From the NCBI GenBank assembly GCA_009668205.1, contig WJYM01000002.1, forward strand, positions 124,001 to 188,000: DNA of 64,000 nucleotides. The letters are read 5' to 3'. Source of the stretch: Enterobacteriaceae bacterium RIT691 (GTDB taxonomy: Bacteria; Pseudomonadota; Gammaproteobacteria; Enterobacterales; Enterobacteriaceae). Under the pieces are notes generated by a model. It made no database searches. It was not told the DNA's origin and saw nothing but the letters and a program-made list of their open reading frames with translations. The position numbers were made by a program, and so were the translations under genes. Below, in pieces: positions 20,450 to 33,200 of this stretch. The first letter of the stretch is position 1. Every line of letters begins with the position of its first letter.

Positions 20450-21781
20450 GTGGTGAAGGAACGTAAAACCGAATTGGTTGAAGGATTTCGTCATTCTGTT
20501 CCCTACATTAACGCCCACCGCGGGAAGACGTTCGTCATTATGCTGGGGGGAGAGGCCATCGAACATGAGAACTTCTCCAGCATTGTTAATGACATAGGGT
20601 TACTGCACAGCCTCGGTATCCGCCTGGTGCTGGTGTATGGTGCGCGCCCGCAGATTGACGCCAATCTGGCCGAGCACGATCACGAGCCGATTTACCACAA
20701 ACACACTCGCGTCACCGATGCCAAAACGTTGGATCTGGTTAAGCAGGCAGCCGGTATGCTGCAGCTGGATATCACTGCCCGGCTGTCGATGAGCCTGAAT
20801 AACACCCCTTTACAGGGTGCGCACATCAACGTGGTCAGCGGCAACTTCATTATTGCGCAACCCTTAGGTGTGGATGACGGTATTGATTATTGCCACAGCG
20901 GACGTATCCGCCGCATTGATGAAGAAGCGATTCATCGCCAGCTCGACAACGGGGCAATCGTCCTGATGGGACCCGTGGCCGTTTCCGTCACGGGTGAGAG
21001 CTTCAATCTGACCTCAGAAGAGATCGCCACGCAGCTGGCCGTTAAGCTGAAAGCCGAAAAAATGATTGGCTTCTGTTCTTCGCAGGGCGTGTACGACAAA
21101 AGCGGAGAGATCGTCTCAGAATTGTTCCCCAATGAAGCTCAGGCACGCGTGGAATCGCTGGAAGAAGAAGGCGATTACAACTCCGGCACCGCCCGTTTCC
21201 TGCGCGGCGCAGTGAAAGCCTGCCGGAGCGGTGTGCGTCGCTGTCACCTGATTAGCTATCAGGAAAACGGGGCATTGTTGCAGGAATTGTTCTCACGCGA
21301 CGGCATTGGGACCCAAATTGTGATGGAGAGCGCCGAACAGATTCGCCGGGCCACCATCAATGATATTGGCGGCATTCTTGATCTTATCGAACCGCTGGAG
21401 CAGCAGGGTATTCTGGTACGTCGCTCGCGCGAACAGCTGGAAATGGAGATCGATAAATTTACCGTGATTCAGCGCGATAACACCACCATCGCCTGTGCCG
21501 CGCTGTATCCGTTCCCTGAAGAGCGGATTGGCGAAATGGCCTGCGTAGCGGTGCATCCTGATTACCGCAGTTCTTCTCGCGGCGAGGTTCTGCTGGAACG
21601 TATTGCAGCCCAGGCCAGGCAGATGGGGCTGAGCAAGCTGTTTGTCCTCACTACCCGAAGCATTCACTGGTTCCAGGAGCGCGGATTTACGCCTGTCGAA
21701 GTCGATTTACTGCCAGAGAGTAAGAAAGAGATGTACAACTATCAGCGGAAATCCAAGGTGCTGATGGCCGACTTAGGCTGA
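20450..21781 (+). CDS. argA: N-acetylglutamate synthase ArgA
   Basis: First enzyme of arginine biosynthesis (acetyl-CoA + glutamate), feedback-inhibited by arginine. 443 residues from GTG 20450 ([13 protein letters not shown]), which reproduces the E. coli N-terminus and follows GAGAGG; upstream in-frame ATG codons lie within the ArgR operator. An amino-acid-kinase-like domain (~25-290) is followed by a GNAT domain (~295-430) with [16 protein letters not shown] at the CoA loop. Expected to be repressed by ArgR through the boxes just upstream. Confidence 0.96.
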   Translation: MVKERKTELVEGFRHSVPYINAHRGKTFVIMLGGEAIEHENFSSIVNDIGLLHSLGIRLVLVYGARPQIDANLAEHDHEPIYHKHTRVTDAKTLDLVKQAAGMLQLDITARLSMSLNNTPLQGAHINVVSGNFIIAQPLGVDDGIDYCHSGRIRRIDEEAIHRQLDNGAIVLMGPVAVSVTGESFNLTSEEIATQLAVKLKAEKMIGFCSSQGVYDKSGEIVSELFPNEAQARVESLEEEGDYNSGTARFLRGAVKACRSGVRRCHLISYQENGALLQELFSRDGIGTQIVMESAEQIRRATINDIGGILDLIEPLEQQGILVRRSREQLEMEIDKFTVIQRDNTTIACAALYPFPEERIGEMACVAVHPDYRSSSRGEVLLERIAAQARQMGLSKLFVLTTRSIHWFQERGFTPVEVDLLPESKKEMYNYQRKSKVLMADLG

Positions 21782-21792
21782 AGAAGGGTGTC

Positions 21793-21822
21793 ACCCTGAT
21801 GGCAACGCACTGCCATCAGGGT
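21793..21822. terminator. Hairpin between argA and recD
   Basis: Perfect 12-bp stem ACCCTGATGGCA/TGCCATCAGGGT with a 6-nt loop, 11 bp after the argA stop. There is no T tract, so termination may be inefficient; it could serve the convergent recD transcript too. Confidence 0.6.
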
Positions 21823-21905
21823 CATTGATACCGCCGGTGATGAGGCACTTCACGTCCTTGCCATCGGCATTGGTCATCCTACCGGCGTTGCTGACGCTCA
21901 CATCT

Positions 21906-23744
21906 TTAGCCCATTCGGGCAAACAGCGCCGCCAGACCGCTGCGTCGCTCGGTTCTCACCACAATCGCTTTGGCCAGCAGCGCTTCATCCGCATACATCG
22001 ACAGGCGTTTTTTGGCACGGGTTATGGCGGTATACACCAGCTCTCGGGTCACCAGCGGTACGCTTTGCGGCGGCAAAAGCAAGGCTGCGTGATTGAATTC
22101 TGAGCCTTGAGATTTATGCACGGTCATCGCCCAGGCGGTGTCATGTTCCGGCAGGCGGCTTGGCTGCACGGATTTAATCGTGCCATCCGGCATTGGGAAC
22201 CAGACACGCAGGCCGTTGCCCCTGTCGAGCGCAATGCCGATATCGCCATTGAACAACCCCAGGGAACTGTCATTACGCGTAATCATCACCGGCCGCCCTT
22301 CATACCAGCGGGAGTGGCGCGAAAGCGTAATTTTGCGCTTGCGGTTCAGCATCTGCTCAAGCTGCTCATTAAGCCCACCCACGCCGTAAGGGCCTTCACG
22401 CAGTGCGCAAAGCAGCTGATAGTGGCTAAAGGCGTCGAGGATCTCAGCGGGTTGCGCCCGCGCTTTCAGCAGCTCAAGGTAATCGGCATAACCGGCACAC
22501 GCCTCTTCCAGCATCGCCTCGTAATCCGGCGTGGTGCGCAGAGGCTTAAGGGCAATGTCCGCAAACTGCTGTGAAAAGACGCGCCTCATCGCTTTCACAT
22601 CGCCTTCATTCACGGTTTTCGCCAGCTGACCGATGCCGGAGTCACTGCCAAAACGATAGCTTGTCCGCAGCAAAGCCAGGCTGTCACGTAGCGCACCCGC
22701 CTGTGTACCCGTTCCCGCTGGAACGGAAGAACCCGTCAGGCGTGACAGCTCCTCGGCCCTGTCCTGGGTGTAACCTTCATTGACCCAGGCGCAGATGTCC
22801 CCTAATACGGCTCCCGCTTCCACCGAGGCCAGCTGGTCGCGATCGCCGAGGAAAATCACCCTGGCGTGCGCAGGCAGCGCCGCGATCAGTCGGGCCATCA
22901 TCGGCAGGTCGATCATTGAGGCTTCATCCACCACCAGCACATCGAGATGCAGCGGATTGCCTGCGTGGTAGCGCAGGCGCTGACTGCCAGGCAGTGCGCC
23001 CAGCAATCGATGCAGCGTGCCCGCTTCTGTTGGTAGCAGGGCTTTTTGTTGATCAGTTAAGGGGAGCTGACGCAGTGCCGCCCCCAGAGACTCCGTCAGG
23101 CGTGCCGCCGCTTTGCCGGTTGGCGCGGCCAGGCGAATACGGCATTTCGGGAGCGTCGTCGTTTGAATCAGCGCAGCCAGCAGTCGGGCCACCGTGGTGG
23201 TTTTCCCTGTGCCCGGCCCCCCGGAGATAACGGCAATTCGCCGGGTTAGCGCCACGGCAGCCGCCACTTTTTGCCAGTCCACATCATCTGAAGCCGGAAA
23301 AAGTGCGTTCAGCGCGGCGCTGAGCTGTTCCGGATCCCCGGTCACAACCGCGTCCGACTGGGTGAAGAACCGGGCGATGGTTAATTCATTCCGCCACATG
23401 CGATTGAGGTACAGCCGCCCTTCACTCAGTACCAACGGCGTGGCTTCGCTGCCATCGCTGACGGCAGGACTCTTCTGCAGGTGAGATTCAACCTCATCCA
23501 GCGGGCCTGCGTGTTCAAACAACGCCTGCCAGAGCGTATGCGTTCGCCCGGATGTCTGCTCTTCTTCCTGAAGCAGAGAGAGCGGCAGGCAGACATGCCC
23601 CTCTCCTGCGGCACGGCTGAGGAGGGCTGAAGTCAACATTACGGCGGGATGTGCATTCTGCCCCACCATAAAGGCAAACTGGACATCCAATGGACGCAGC
23701 AGTTTTTGCTGTGCCGCCTCCAGCAACAGAGATTCCATCGTCAT
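21906..23744 (-). CDS. recD: RecBCD subunit RecD (5'-3' helicase)
   Basis: Fast SF1B helicase subunit of exonuclease V. 612 residues from ATG 23744 (E. coli 608). This ATG overlaps the recB TGA by one base (TGATG) and follows AGGAGGTG; a GTG one codon upstream and an ATG two codons downstream are alternatives. Walker [13 protein letters not shown] lies near ~175, Walker [11 protein letters not shown] further on, and motif VI at [16 protein letters not shown]. The C-terminal ~30 residues differ from E. coli. Confidence 0.95.
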   Translation of the reverse strand: MTMESLLLEAAQQKLLRPLDVQFAFMVGQNAHPAVMLTSALLSRAAGEGHVCLPLSLLQEEEQTSGRTHTLWQALFEHAGPLDEVESHLQKSPAVSDGSEATPLVLSEGRLYLNRMWRNELTIARFFTQSDAVVTGDPEQLSAALNALFPASDDVDWQKVAAAVALTRRIAVISGGPGTGKTTTVARLLAALIQTTTLPKCRIRLAAPTGKAAARLTESLGAALRQLPLTDQQKALLPTEAGTLHRLLGALPGSQRLRYHAGNPLHLDVLVVDEASMIDLPMMARLIAALPAHARVIFLGDRDQLASVEAGAVLGDICAWVNEGYTQDRAEELSRLTGSSVPAGTGTQAGALRDSLALLRTSYRFGSDSGIGQLAKTVNEGDVKAMRRVFSQQFADIALKPLRTTPDYEAMLEEACAGYADYLELLKARAQPAEILDAFSHYQLLCALREGPYGVGGLNEQLEQMLNRKRKITLSRHSRWYEGRPVMITRNDSSLGLFNGDIGIALDRGNGLRVWFPMPDGTIKSVQPSRLPEHDTAWAMTVHKSQGSEFNHAALLLPPQSVPLVTRELVYTAITRAKKRLSMYADEALLAKAIVVRTERRSGLAALFARMG

Positions 23745-26700
23745 CACATCACCTCCTGTGACGCGCCAGAGAAGAGCGCATCAAGGCCGTCAATCAGCGC
23801 CGCTGACGGGCGTGTGCTAAAGACGCCCTGCCCACTTTCGCCGCCATCCACGCCGCGCAGGAAGAGGTAAATCACGCCGCCAAAATGGCGCTCATAGTCG
23901 TAATCGGCCAGGCGATGACGCAGGTAGCGGTGCAACGCCAGGCTATAGAGCTGATACTGTAAATCATAGCGATGCGACTGCATGGCCTGAGCCATCGCCT
24001 GCTGCGTATAGGCTTCGGGGCTTTCCCCCAGCCAGTTGGATTTATAGTCCAGCAGGAAGTAACGCCCTTCGTGACGAAACACCAGGTCGATAAACCCTTT
24101 CAGCATGCCGCTGACCTGCCTGAACTCGAGCGGTGGACAAGGCACAGACAGCGGATCGTGTTCGCGGATCAGCGAGTCCAGCGTGTCCGGCGACAGCAGT
24201 TTTTCGATCGGCAGATAAAACTCCATCTCCACCTGTTTGTCTTTTGCCGCCAGCTGGTTCAGGGAAATCCCCGGCCCCGCCAGCGGCGTGCTCAAGACGG
24301 TGCTGAGCCATTCGGTCAAAACCGGCGTCCAGTGGGCTTCAAAGCCATTGCGCTCAAGCTGCTCTTGCATCCACGCTTCGGAGAAGGGCTGGGTAAAATC
24401 GATTTCTTCAAACAGGCTGTGGAGGAAAGTGCCTGGCGATGCGCCTCGCGGAAAACTGTGCGGTGTCAGCACGGGCTCGTCGGTCATCTCTTCAGCACCA
24501 GCGGCGTCAATATCCAGCTTCGGTAACAGGTCCTGAGCCACGCTATGTCCGCGCTGCTGCAGGCCAGAATAGCTGGTGACGCGCCAGTTATCGGCAATGA
24601 TACGCTGCATCTCTTTGGCCATCAGGTCAGGCATTTCAGGCGCAATCGCCTGCCAGCGATGGCCGTCGGGTAACGTAGGGTGTTCAAGCGAAATATGTTC
24701 GTTACACAGCGATCTCAGACACGCCTCCAGACCCGCGGCATCTTTGGCTTCCCCTTTTTGCACCAGCCGCCCTAAGGCACTTTGATGCAGTTCGGTCTCT
24801 GTGGCTTTATCGCTGCGGCGAGGGCTGAGCGGCGCAATCCCCAGGCTGCAATGCCAGATAGCTCGCGTCAGGGCAACGTACAGCAGACGCAAATCCTCGG
24901 CGAGGCGCTCTGCTTCTGCTAACTCAAGACTCTCTTCACTCTTATGCAGGTCCAGCACCGCCGCAAAGGATCCACGGTCATGATAAAAAGCCTGATCCTG
25001 TTTACGGTAGCGTGCAATAAAGGGCAGCCAGACGAGAGAATACTCAAGCCCTTTCGATTTGTGCACCGTGACGATTTGGACCAGATGTTTATCGCTTTCG
25101 AGACGCATCTGCTGGCTTGAAGCCCCGCTGTCCGGATCGCTAATCTGCTGCGCCAACCAGCGCATCAGCGCATGCTCGCTCTCTAACTGGCCCGCGGCTT
25201 CCTGCAGCAATTCGCTGAGGTGCAGAATGTCCGTCAGCCGCCGTTCGCCACCGTGCGTCGCCAACAAATTCTCGGCTATCTGGCGGGCAGACATCAGCGC
25301 GCGCAACATCGCCATGACGCCGCGCTGCTGCCAGAGTTGACGATAACGGCTGAACTCTTCCACGACCTCATCCCAGGCTGTCTCATCCATATTCAGTCGC
25401 TCAATGTCCTGCGCATTCAGACCAAACAACGAGCAGGCTAATGCGCTGCGCAGGGCGCTTTCACGTTCAGGGGTCAATACCGCCTGCAATAGCCACAGAA
25501 TTTCCTGCGCTTCCGGGGTTTCAAACACGCTGTCACGATTTGACAGATACACCGACGGAATGCCCAATGCGTTCAGCGCATCGCGCACCTGCCCGGCTTC
25601 CTGGCGATTACGTACCAGCACGGTGATATCGGATGCTTCCACCGGGCGCGCGGTCTCTCCCCGCCACAATAACGCTTCCCCTCGCTGCCCGGCACTGAGC
25701 CAGTCGCGAATTTGCCCGGCGCACAATTGCGCCATAAAGCTCTGATACTCTCCCGAACCGACGTTATTGCCCGGCATCAGCCAGAAGCTCATCGCTGGCT
25801 GATTTTCGCCTTTCAACTCGAACCTCAGCCCCTGATTCTTGGGTGCCGATTTCACCGGCAGAAAGGGAATGTCGCGGAACATAAACGGGTTGTCGGTGGT
25901 GCTGAACAACTGATTCACGCTTTCCACGACACCAGGCGCGGAACGCCAGTTCGTGTCCAGCGTGTAGTGGGCCGTGACGTCGCTACGGGCACGCATGTAG
26001 GTAAAAATATCGGCACCACGAAAGGCGTAGATAGCCTGTTTCGGATCGCCGATCAGCAGGAGCGCAGTCTCAGGCTGCTGCCGCCAGATGCGGCGGAAAA
26101 TGCGGTACTGCTGCGGGTCGGTATCCTGGAATTCATCAATCATGGCCACCGGAAAGCGCTGGCGAATAGCCGCCGCAAGTGCCTCACCGCTTTCGCTCTG
26201 TAGCGCATCATCAAGACGGCTCAGCATGTCATCAAAGCCGAGTTCACCACGGCGACGCTTTTCACGCGCCACCGCCTCGCGAATTTCCACCATCGCACGA
26301 GAGATGACCAAATCGTCCAGCGATGGCGGTACGGCCAGCAACGCTTCAAGGGTGTCGAACAGGGGATGTACCGGCGCGGTGCCCCCCTCTTTGGTTCTGG
26401 AATAAAGGAATGACTGGGCAAATTTTTCCAATGCATCCGGGGGGTGGTATCCCGTATTTTCATCCTCTGCCCATGCACTGATCTTCTCGATCCATTTCCC
26501 CTGATTACCCCGGTTGAATTTCCGGCGATCGAGATCCGAGTTTTCCAGGATGTCCGCGATGTCACCGACCGAAGCCAGCCATTGCGACTTGATCCCGGCA
26601 ATTTGCGTCACGATCTGTTCATGGCGGGCCGTCAGCGTTTCATCGACGGGCGGCGTTTTCAGCTGCGGCGCTTCACCCTGCAGATAGCGGTCGATAGACT

Positions 26701-27283
26701 TCAACAATGCCTGCGGCCCTTTCCAACTGGCATGAATGGCCTCTGCGACTTCTCGCGGCAGCGGATAGCAGTGGCGGCGCCAGAAGTCAGCGCAAGCCTG
26801 GAAGCGTAAACGGGATTCATCTTCAATCAGCTGTTGTTCGAACAGCATGCCAGATTCAAAGGCGTTGAGGCTCAGCATGCGCTGGCAAAAACCGTGGATG
26901 GTGAAAACGGCGGCTTCATCCATCTGCCGCTCTGCCAGCAGCAGAACGTCAGCCGCTTGATCTCGGTCCGGGATTTCTTCAAGCAGGCTGGCATAAAGCG
27001 GGTTATCGGTGCTGTTGCGCAGACAGGCGATGCGAAGTTCATGAATGTTGCTGCGGATACGCCCCCGCAGTTCTTCGGTGGCCGCCTCGGTGAAGGTGAC
27101 GACCAGCAGCTCTTCAACATCGACAGGACGGACAAAGGCGGCTTCGCCGCCCAGCCCTAATAACAGCCGCAGATAGAGTGCGGCGATGGTGTAGGTTTTT
27201 CCGGTGCCCGCAGAGGCTTCAATCAGGCGCTCACCGTAGAGCGGTAAGCGCAGGGGATTTAAGGACTCGGCGGCATCGGTCAT
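23744..27283 (-). CDS. recB: RecBCD subunit RecB (helicase-nuclease)
   Basis: 3'-5' helicase and nuclease subunit of RecBCD, 1179 residues (1180 in E. coli). Walker [11 protein letters not shown] at 21-30, [11 protein letters not shown] (motif II), [14 protein letters not shown], and the VHKSKGLEY motif in the helicase. The C-terminal RecB nuclease domain has [11 protein letters not shown], with the metal-binding Asp near 1080. Its ATG overlaps the ptrA stop by 4 nt (ATGA) and its stop overlaps recD, giving a coupled ptrA-recB-recD operon. Confidence 0.97.
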   Translation of the reverse strand: MTDAAESLNPLRLPLYGERLIEASAGTGKTYTIAALYLRLLLGLGGEAAFVRPVDVEELLVVTFTEAATEELRGRIRSNIHELRIACLRNSTDNPLYASLLEEIPDRDQAADVLLLAERQMDEAAVFTIHGFCQRMLSLNAFESGMLFEQQLIEDESRLRFQACADFWRRHCYPLPREVAEAIHASWKGPQALLKSIDRYLQGEAPQLKTPPVDETLTARHEQIVTQIAGIKSQWLASVGDIADILENSDLDRRKFNRGNQGKWIEKISAWAEDENTGYHPPDALEKFAQSFLYSRTKEGGTAPVHPLFDTLEALLAVPPSLDDLVISRAMVEIREAVAREKRRRGELGFDDMLSRLDDALQSESGEALAAAIRQRFPVAMIDEFQDTDPQQYRIFRRIWRQQPETALLLIGDPKQAIYAFRGADIFTYMRARSDVTAHYTLDTNWRSAPGVVESVNQLFSTTDNPFMFRDIPFLPVKSAPKNQGLRFELKGENQPAMSFWLMPGNNVGSGEYQSFMAQLCAGQIRDWLSAGQRGEALLWRGETARPVEASDITVLVRNRQEAGQVRDALNALGIPSVYLSNRDSVFETPEAQEILWLLQAVLTPERESALRSALACSLFGLNAQDIERLNMDETAWDEVVEEFSRYRQLWQQRGVMAMLRALMSARQIAENLLATHGGERRLTDILHLSELLQEAAGQLESEHALMRWLAQQISDPDSGASSQQMRLESDKHLVQIVTVHKSKGLEYSLVWLPFIARYRKQDQAFYHDRGSFAAVLDLHKSEESLELAEAERLAEDLRLLYVALTRAIWHCSLGIAPLSPRRSDKATETELHQSALGRLVQKGEAKDAAGLEACLRSLCNEHISLEHPTLPDGHRWQAIAPEMPDLMAKEMQRIIADNWRVTSYSGLQQRGHSVAQDLLPKLDIDAAGAEEMTDEPVLTPHSFPRGASPGTFLHSLFEEIDFTQPFSEAWMQEQLERNGFEAHWTPVLTEWLSTVLSTPLAGPGISLNQLAAKDKQVEMEFYLPIEKLLSPDTLDSLIREHDPLSVPCPPLEFRQVSGMLKGFIDLVFRHEGRYFLLDYKSNWLGESPEAYTQQAMAQAMQSHRYDLQYQLYSLALHRYLRHRLADYDYERHFGGVIYLFLRGVDGGESGQGVFSTRPSAALIDGLDALFSGASQEVM

Positions 27284-30168
27284 TCATTCTCTCTCATCAG
27301 CGGCATGGATTTCTGCAACGCGCTGACGCTTTTCCAGACCTTCCAGCCTTTCGGGTGTACGTATTCCGTTTTCCCGTTCTGGCTGCCGGAGACCTGTGAA
27401 AGGACGGTCATGCCCTGCGGATCCACCACCGTCTGATGGAAGAAATCGGCAAGTTTTTGCGGCGTCAGCAGTTTTATCTGAGCCACTACTTTATCACGTG
27501 AATCAAACTGCATATTACCGCGATCGAAATCTTTGCTGAGCTTTGATGCTTCTTCACCCAGCGTTTGCGGCGGCTGCTCCATTTGGGCGATCAGCGACTG
27601 CTGAATTTGCGCGAACTCTTCAGGTTTCATCGCCCGCAGTTTGGCTTCTGCTGTCGGGAAGAACGCTTTGAAGCGCTGCCAGAGGAATTCAGGCTGTTTG
27701 TCGCTGCTCTGCAACAGGAAGCCCATTCCCCACTGACGCCCGATGCTCATCGGGAAAGCAAAGACGGCATAGCCCAGCTGTTCTTCAGTGCGCAGCTGAT
27801 TGTAGAACCACGGCTGCACAATTTGACCCAGCATGGCGCTGGCCGCAGAGCTACTGAACTCATCGGCATTTGGTGGGGCAAACACGGCCGCCAATGCGGA
27901 ATCGCTGCTGCTGCCTGCTTTCTCAAAAATGGCATTCTGTTTTTTATCCACCACGACATCTTTGTTACGACACCATTCAGTGCCGTGGGCATTCATCTGC
28001 TTTTGCACCTTGTGTGCCAGCTCCGTGGACTGTTCCGCCGTCATATTCCCCACGACGAGGAATTCAGGACGAGCCCCGACTTTGAGGCTGTCACGCCAGT
28101 TCAGCACATCCTGAAGCGTTATCGACGGCAGCAGCGCACGACGCTCTTCGCGCTGGAAGTAAGGCACCTGTGAAAGCATTTGCACCGGCATGATGGCCTG
28201 ATCAAACGCTTTGCCTTTATCGGCTGAATCCAGCATTTGCGCATACCAGGATTTCGCCTGTTCCAGCTGCTCGTCCGTTGGCTGATAGCTGAAGTAGCCC
28301 TGCAACAGTGCATCGAACAGCTGCGGTAAGCGCTGAGTGTAACCGCTGGCATTCACCATCAGGCCGTTATTGGCACCGGTTGAGAAGCTGATACCGCCGA
28401 CAGCCGCCTGATTACTCAGCTGATCCAGCGCGATACCCGCCAGATAATCGTTCAGAGCGAACATTACCTGGTTTTTCGCGCTGTCCATGGCATGCGGATT
28501 GCGCAGCACCAGCGTCACGTCAGCTTTTGGCTCGCTGGCGAAGAAACGGCTTGGGCTATACACCACGCGCAGATCCGGCTCGTCCAGAATCAGCTGTGGT
28601 TTATCCGTCACCTTTTCCGGTTTAATCAGCGTGAAGTCATCGGGGATATAAGGGTTGAGCGTAGGAAGCTGCAGCGCAATTTTTGCGGCCTGCTGCTGCC
28701 AGTCGCTGAAGGTCTGGTCGCTGATTTTATCCACCTGGTACGGCGCGTTAACAAAATAAGCGGTTTTATTGTGCGGCTCATTCGGGCTGATGTACCAAAT
28801 ACGCGCATTCTGCGGCGTCATCATGGCCAGACGATCGTTAATCGCTTTCGCGTCGAACTGGTCGGCAATGTTGACCGCATCCAGAGTATGTTCGACCGGT
28901 ACGCGAATCATCGTGTCTGCCAGCCACTCCACATAATCCATATCGCGGCTGATGGACGGATAGCGGAAATCGAGGTTCAGCACATGGGCCAGCTCATCGA
29001 AATAGGACTTATCAATCCCCTTCTCGCGCAGCAGGTTCAGATAGCTGAAAATCGCGGCCACCACCTCATCACGGTGGGCAAGCCCTTTGTCCGTCAGGGT
29101 GGCTGAAATGGCCAGCACGCCGCTGTTACCGTTGACGACGGGGTCGGAGTCTGCGCGAATACCTTCGACAAGCCCTTGTTTTTGCAGCCAGTCAGAAAGC
29201 GTTCCCGGGCTGCGATTGCCAATCAGGTAGGTAATAAGCTCGTCGGTTTTACTGCGAAACTGCGCGGTGTTGTTATCGATACGGAACTCAACACGCAGGA
29301 CTTTACGCGGCACCGCCGGTACGTAATGAATGATCAGGCCTTTCTGCGCATCCGTGACCACAGGCTCGGTGATTTCAGGGCGAGTGATATTCTTATTCGG
29401 GACACGTCCCCAGGTTTCAGCCGCCATTTTTTCCAGCTCAGGCAACGGTTTATTGCTGTAGATAACCGCTTTCATCAGGTTGGCTGAATAGTATTTATCG
29501 CGAAACGCCAGCAGAGCCTGCAGCACCGGGCTGTCCGGTTTGTCGCTCAGCGTTTCAAGGTTGCCGCCGGAAAAGCGTGCCCCAGGGTGTTTAGGGTTAA
29601 TGGTTTCGGCGCTCACCTGCGCCATACGCATACCGTCACGGCTGCGCGCCATGGTCAACTCAGAGTTAACGGCATTGCGTTCGCGGTCGGCGTATTTTTT
29701 ATCGAGCAGAGGTTCAGCGATGGCATCGGCCAGGCGATCAACGGCCCCCTCAAGCGCATCGTTTTCCACTTCAAGGTAGAACGCCGTTCGATATGGCGCG
29801 GTACTGGCATTGTGACTGCCACCGTGCATTTTGAGATATTCGGCAAGGCTATCCGGCTGCGGGTATTTTTTTGACCCCATCAGCGTCATGTGCTCAAGAA
29901 AATGCGCGAGCCCTGGATGAGAATCAGGATCCTGAAGCGACCCTACCGGCACAACCAGCGCAGACAGTGATTTCACCGCCTGAGGATCGGAAACCAGCAG
30001 AACCACCATGCCGTTATCAAGCGTAATAGCCTGATACTGGCGCGTGTCCTTCTCGCTTTTACGGATGGTTTCCTTGACGGGCTGCCATCCGTTATCTGCC
30101 TGACTTAAGGGCGCCCACAGGGCGAATAACAGAACAAATACTACGTTTAACCAGGTGCTGCGGGGCAT
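27280..30168 (-). CDS. ptrA: Protease III (pitrilysin) PtrA
   Basis: Periplasmic M16 zinc metalloprotease, 962 residues. A signal peptide ends at about residue 24 (PLSQA-DNG). The inverted zinc motif HFLEH is at 89-93 (ligands His89 and His93, catalytic Glu92), with the third ligand Glu in the ERNAVNSEL segment (~170). It sits between recC and recB, an arrangement conserved in Enterobacteriaceae although unrelated to recombination; coupled to recB by ATGA overlap. Confidence 0.96.
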   Translation of the reverse strand: MPRSTWLNVVFVLLFALWAPLSQADNGWQPVKETIRKSEKDTRQYQAITLDNGMVVLLVSDPQAVKSLSALVVPVGSLQDPDSHPGLAHFLEHMTLMGSKKYPQPDSLAEYLKMHGGSHNASTAPYRTAFYLEVENDALEGAVDRLADAIAEPLLDKKYADRERNAVNSELTMARSRDGMRMAQVSAETINPKHPGARFSGGNLETLSDKPDSPVLQALLAFRDKYYSANLMKAVIYSNKPLPELEKMAAETWGRVPNKNITRPEITEPVVTDAQKGLIIHYVPAVPRKVLRVEFRIDNNTAQFRSKTDELITYLIGNRSPGTLSDWLQKQGLVEGIRADSDPVVNGNSGVLAISATLTDKGLAHRDEVVAAIFSYLNLLREKGIDKSYFDELAHVLNLDFRYPSISRDMDYVEWLADTMIRVPVEHTLDAVNIADQFDAKAINDRLAMMTPQNARIWYISPNEPHNKTAYFVNAPYQVDKISDQTFSDWQQQAAKIALQLPTLNPYIPDDFTLIKPEKVTDKPQLILDEPDLRVVYSPSRFFASEPKADVTLVLRNPHAMDSAKNQVMFALNDYLAGIALDQLSNQAAVGGISFSTGANNGLMVNASGYTQRLPQLFDALLQGYFSYQPTDEQLEQAKSWYAQMLDSADKGKAFDQAIMPVQMLSQVPYFQREERRALLPSITLQDVLNWRDSLKVGARPEFLVVGNMTAEQSTELAHKVQKQMNAHGTEWCRNKDVVVDKKQNAIFEKAGSSSDSALAAVFAPPNADEFSSSAASAMLGQIVQPWFYNQLRTEEQLGYAVFAFPMSIGRQWGMGFLLQSSDKQPEFLWQRFKAFFPTAEAKLRAMKPEEFAQIQQSLIAQMEQPPQTLGEEASKLSKDFDRGNMQFDSRDKVVAQIKLLTPQKLADFFHQTVVDPQGMTVLSQVSGSQNGKTEYVHPKGWKVWKSVSALQKSMPLMRENE

Positions 30169-30295
30169 TCACGGACCTCATCATTAACAAACTTCCGGGC
30201 TGCTCTGAATGGCAGCCTCACTGGTGAACATCAGTCCGTGACAAGTTGCGCATCATAATGGAAAGCCATTATCTGTGCAATTTTTATACAGGTGA

Positions 30296-33200
30296 TTATG
30301 CCTGCTGAAAGCGAAAAACGGGCGTCAGGTAACGTTCTGCCTGGACAATGATGCTGTCATAGCGCTCCTGCTCCAGCGTCCGCCAAAGCCGCTGATACCA
30401 GACATCAGCCCCTTCTCCATCGATCATCATGCCACCTTCCCAGGCCTGCATAAACTTGCCACGAGCTTTCTGCTGCGTCTCTTCATCCCATAAAATGACA
30501 TTATTTTCGGGGTCAAAACAAGCCTTCAGCCAGGCGCCCCCACTTTCAGGTAAAAACAGCAGCGGCTGAGACATTCCTTCGCGATACCCTTTTACCAGTT
30601 CGGCAAGATACCCCAGCGCGTCGTCAGCAGGGAGCGGTGGGAAGCGCCACTCACCTTCTTTACGTAAAAGCAGGCGGCTTTCGCCCGTCCCGCCACTGGC
30701 ACAGTAGACAAGATGCTCCAGCCAAAGTTGCATGCCCTGCGAGACGTTTTGCATTGCCGGACGCCAGCGTAACAGACCATCCGACTGTACCTGCGGCAGC
30801 CAGCCGGTTATGTTGACGCCATCACATTGCAAATCAATTTCCAGACTTTTCCCGGGCTGGCGGCAGGCATTGACCCGGTCTGCCAGCGCCTGCATTTCTG
30901 CACGCTGATCGTCCCAGGCTATCTCGCCAAAGGCGCCAAACGGTAATTCCCCGGCTGCGCGGAAGCGGCGGAACATCACGCTGGCATCCTGTTCGTCCAC
31001 CAGCGTGTTGACCAATTGCTGATTCAGCTGATAGCGGGTCAATCCTTCAAGGGTGAAAGGCTCCGTTTCCGGAATATCATTCTCTTCAGTCCGGAAATTG
31101 ACCTGTAAACGCATCTGGAAGAACGCCCGTACCGGGTGTAACCAGAAACGCTGCAGCTGTTCGAAAGGAAGGGAATCGAAGGCCACAGGCGGCAGCGGCT
31201 GAGTGAACTCACTGTGCGCTTCCCCCTGCTGACTCGCGGCGGCCAGCCATTCACGTGCATAGCTCTGCGTCTCTCCGGGCAGGAAATTGGTCGCATCGAA
31301 CGGCATCCGACTGTGCAAATGGGTAATGTGCGCCTTCACCCAACGCTCGCTGTCATCGCAGTTTCGCGCCTCATCGCCCTCAAGACAGTGGCTTTGCCCA
31401 ATGTAATCCACCAGCTCCTGAACAAGCACGGAAGGATAGCGCTCGCTGTTGTCCTGAATCGACCGCCCTATGTAGCTGATATAGAGCTGTTGCTCAGCAG
31501 ACATCAGCGCTTCAAGGAACAGATAGCGGTCATCGTCGCGACGGCTACGGTCGCCGCGAACCGGCTTCTGACTCATCAAATCAAACCCCAGCGGTGCCAG
31601 GGCTCGAGGATAAATGCCATCGTTCATTCCCAACAGGCACACCACCTTGAAAGGAATGGAACGCATCGGCATCAGGGTACAGATATTGACCGGACCCGCG
31701 AGGAAGCGCTGGCTGATACGTTCTTGATCGAGGCGTTGGGCAAGCTCATCCCGCAGCAGCGACAGCGGCACCGTTTCGCCATACCGCGAATCCAGCCCCT
31801 GGTCGATAATGCCCTGCCATTGCTGTTCAATCAGTGCCAGCGCGGCTTCGGTGTCGGTATCTGGCAGATAGAAATCATTGAGCATTTCCCGACACAGCGG
31901 CAGCCATTCGGCAAGCGTTCGCTCCTGCGTCAGCGTTTCCCGCCACTGGTTCAACGTCGTCAGCAGCGATGCAAGGTGCCCAACCAACCCGGCTATCAGG
32001 CCGCTCGATTCGTCGTAAGGCAGAACCGACTGCCACTCACCCTGACTGCTCTCCATGGCATAACCCAGCAACATGCGCGTCAGACCAAAACGCCAGGTAT
32101 GTTGCCCGGTTGCCGGGAGATCCCACTCACGCACATTGTCATCGTCCATTCCCCAGCGGATACCGGATTCATTGACCCATTGACGCAGGTAGCGCAGCCC
32201 TTCTTCATCAATGCTGAAGCGAGAGGCGATCACCGGGACATCTAACAGTGCCAGCACATCTTCGCTGGCAAATCGGCTGTCTGGCAGCGACAGCAGGGTA
32301 ATAAACGCCTGTAACGCAGGATGCGACTGACGGGCCCGGCGATCCGATATCGCCCACGGCACATAGCGTTCGCCCGATGCGCTACCGAACACGGCCTGAA
32401 TGAACGGGCTGTAGCTGTCGATGTCGGAAACCATCACGATAATGTCGCGCGGAGAAAGCTCAGGATCGGCTTCCAGCATCGCCAACAGCCGGTCGTGCAG
32501 CACTTCGACCTCGCGCTGCGGGCTGTGGCAGATGTTTACCGTCAGGCTGCGATCGCCGGGATTGAGTCGCCGTTTGTCACGGCTGCTGGCGAATTCATCG
32601 GCCGTTCGCCCAGCGATAGCGCTGTTCTGCAGCTCAAGAATGTCGTATTGCAGGTTATGCAGCAGGTTATCAGGTTCGATATCGACAAACGCATCCAGTT
32701 CCTGATAGCGCTCAAGGCCTGCCAGCAGGTAGATATAGTCACGCCCCAGCTTACCCCAGGAGGCCAGCATCGGGTTGCCGACATCCTGTTCCCCGTCGGC
32801 GTTAAACAGCCCAGGCGCCTGCCCGACATCGCGAAACAGAGGCAGCTCGCGCTGTTCACGGTGGTGACGGCGCTGACGAGCCAGCAGCCGGGCAAGAAAC
32901 GCGGGATCCTTGATGTCTCCCCAGTAGTAACGGCAGGGGTTAGTGAATAGCACATAAACATCGACGTGATTGCCGAGAGCCTGTAACGCTTGCAGATAGA
33001 CCGGTGGCAGCGCAGATATACCGCAAATGAACACCCGCGCGGGCAGGCCTGCGGGAGGCTGCTCACTGCTCTCCAATGCGGAAATAAAGCGCTGATAGAG
33101 ATTGGCACGATGCCAAAGCGGTTGCCCCAGCGCCTGGGTGTGTTCTACCAGCGCTTTCCAAAGAGGTGCCTGCCACTGCTGCGCCTCATCCAGGTTGTCT

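Noticed and set aside
31214-32245. 343-codon frame antisense to recC
   Set aside because: Arg/His/Gln-rich shadow of recC; no start signal and no family similarity.
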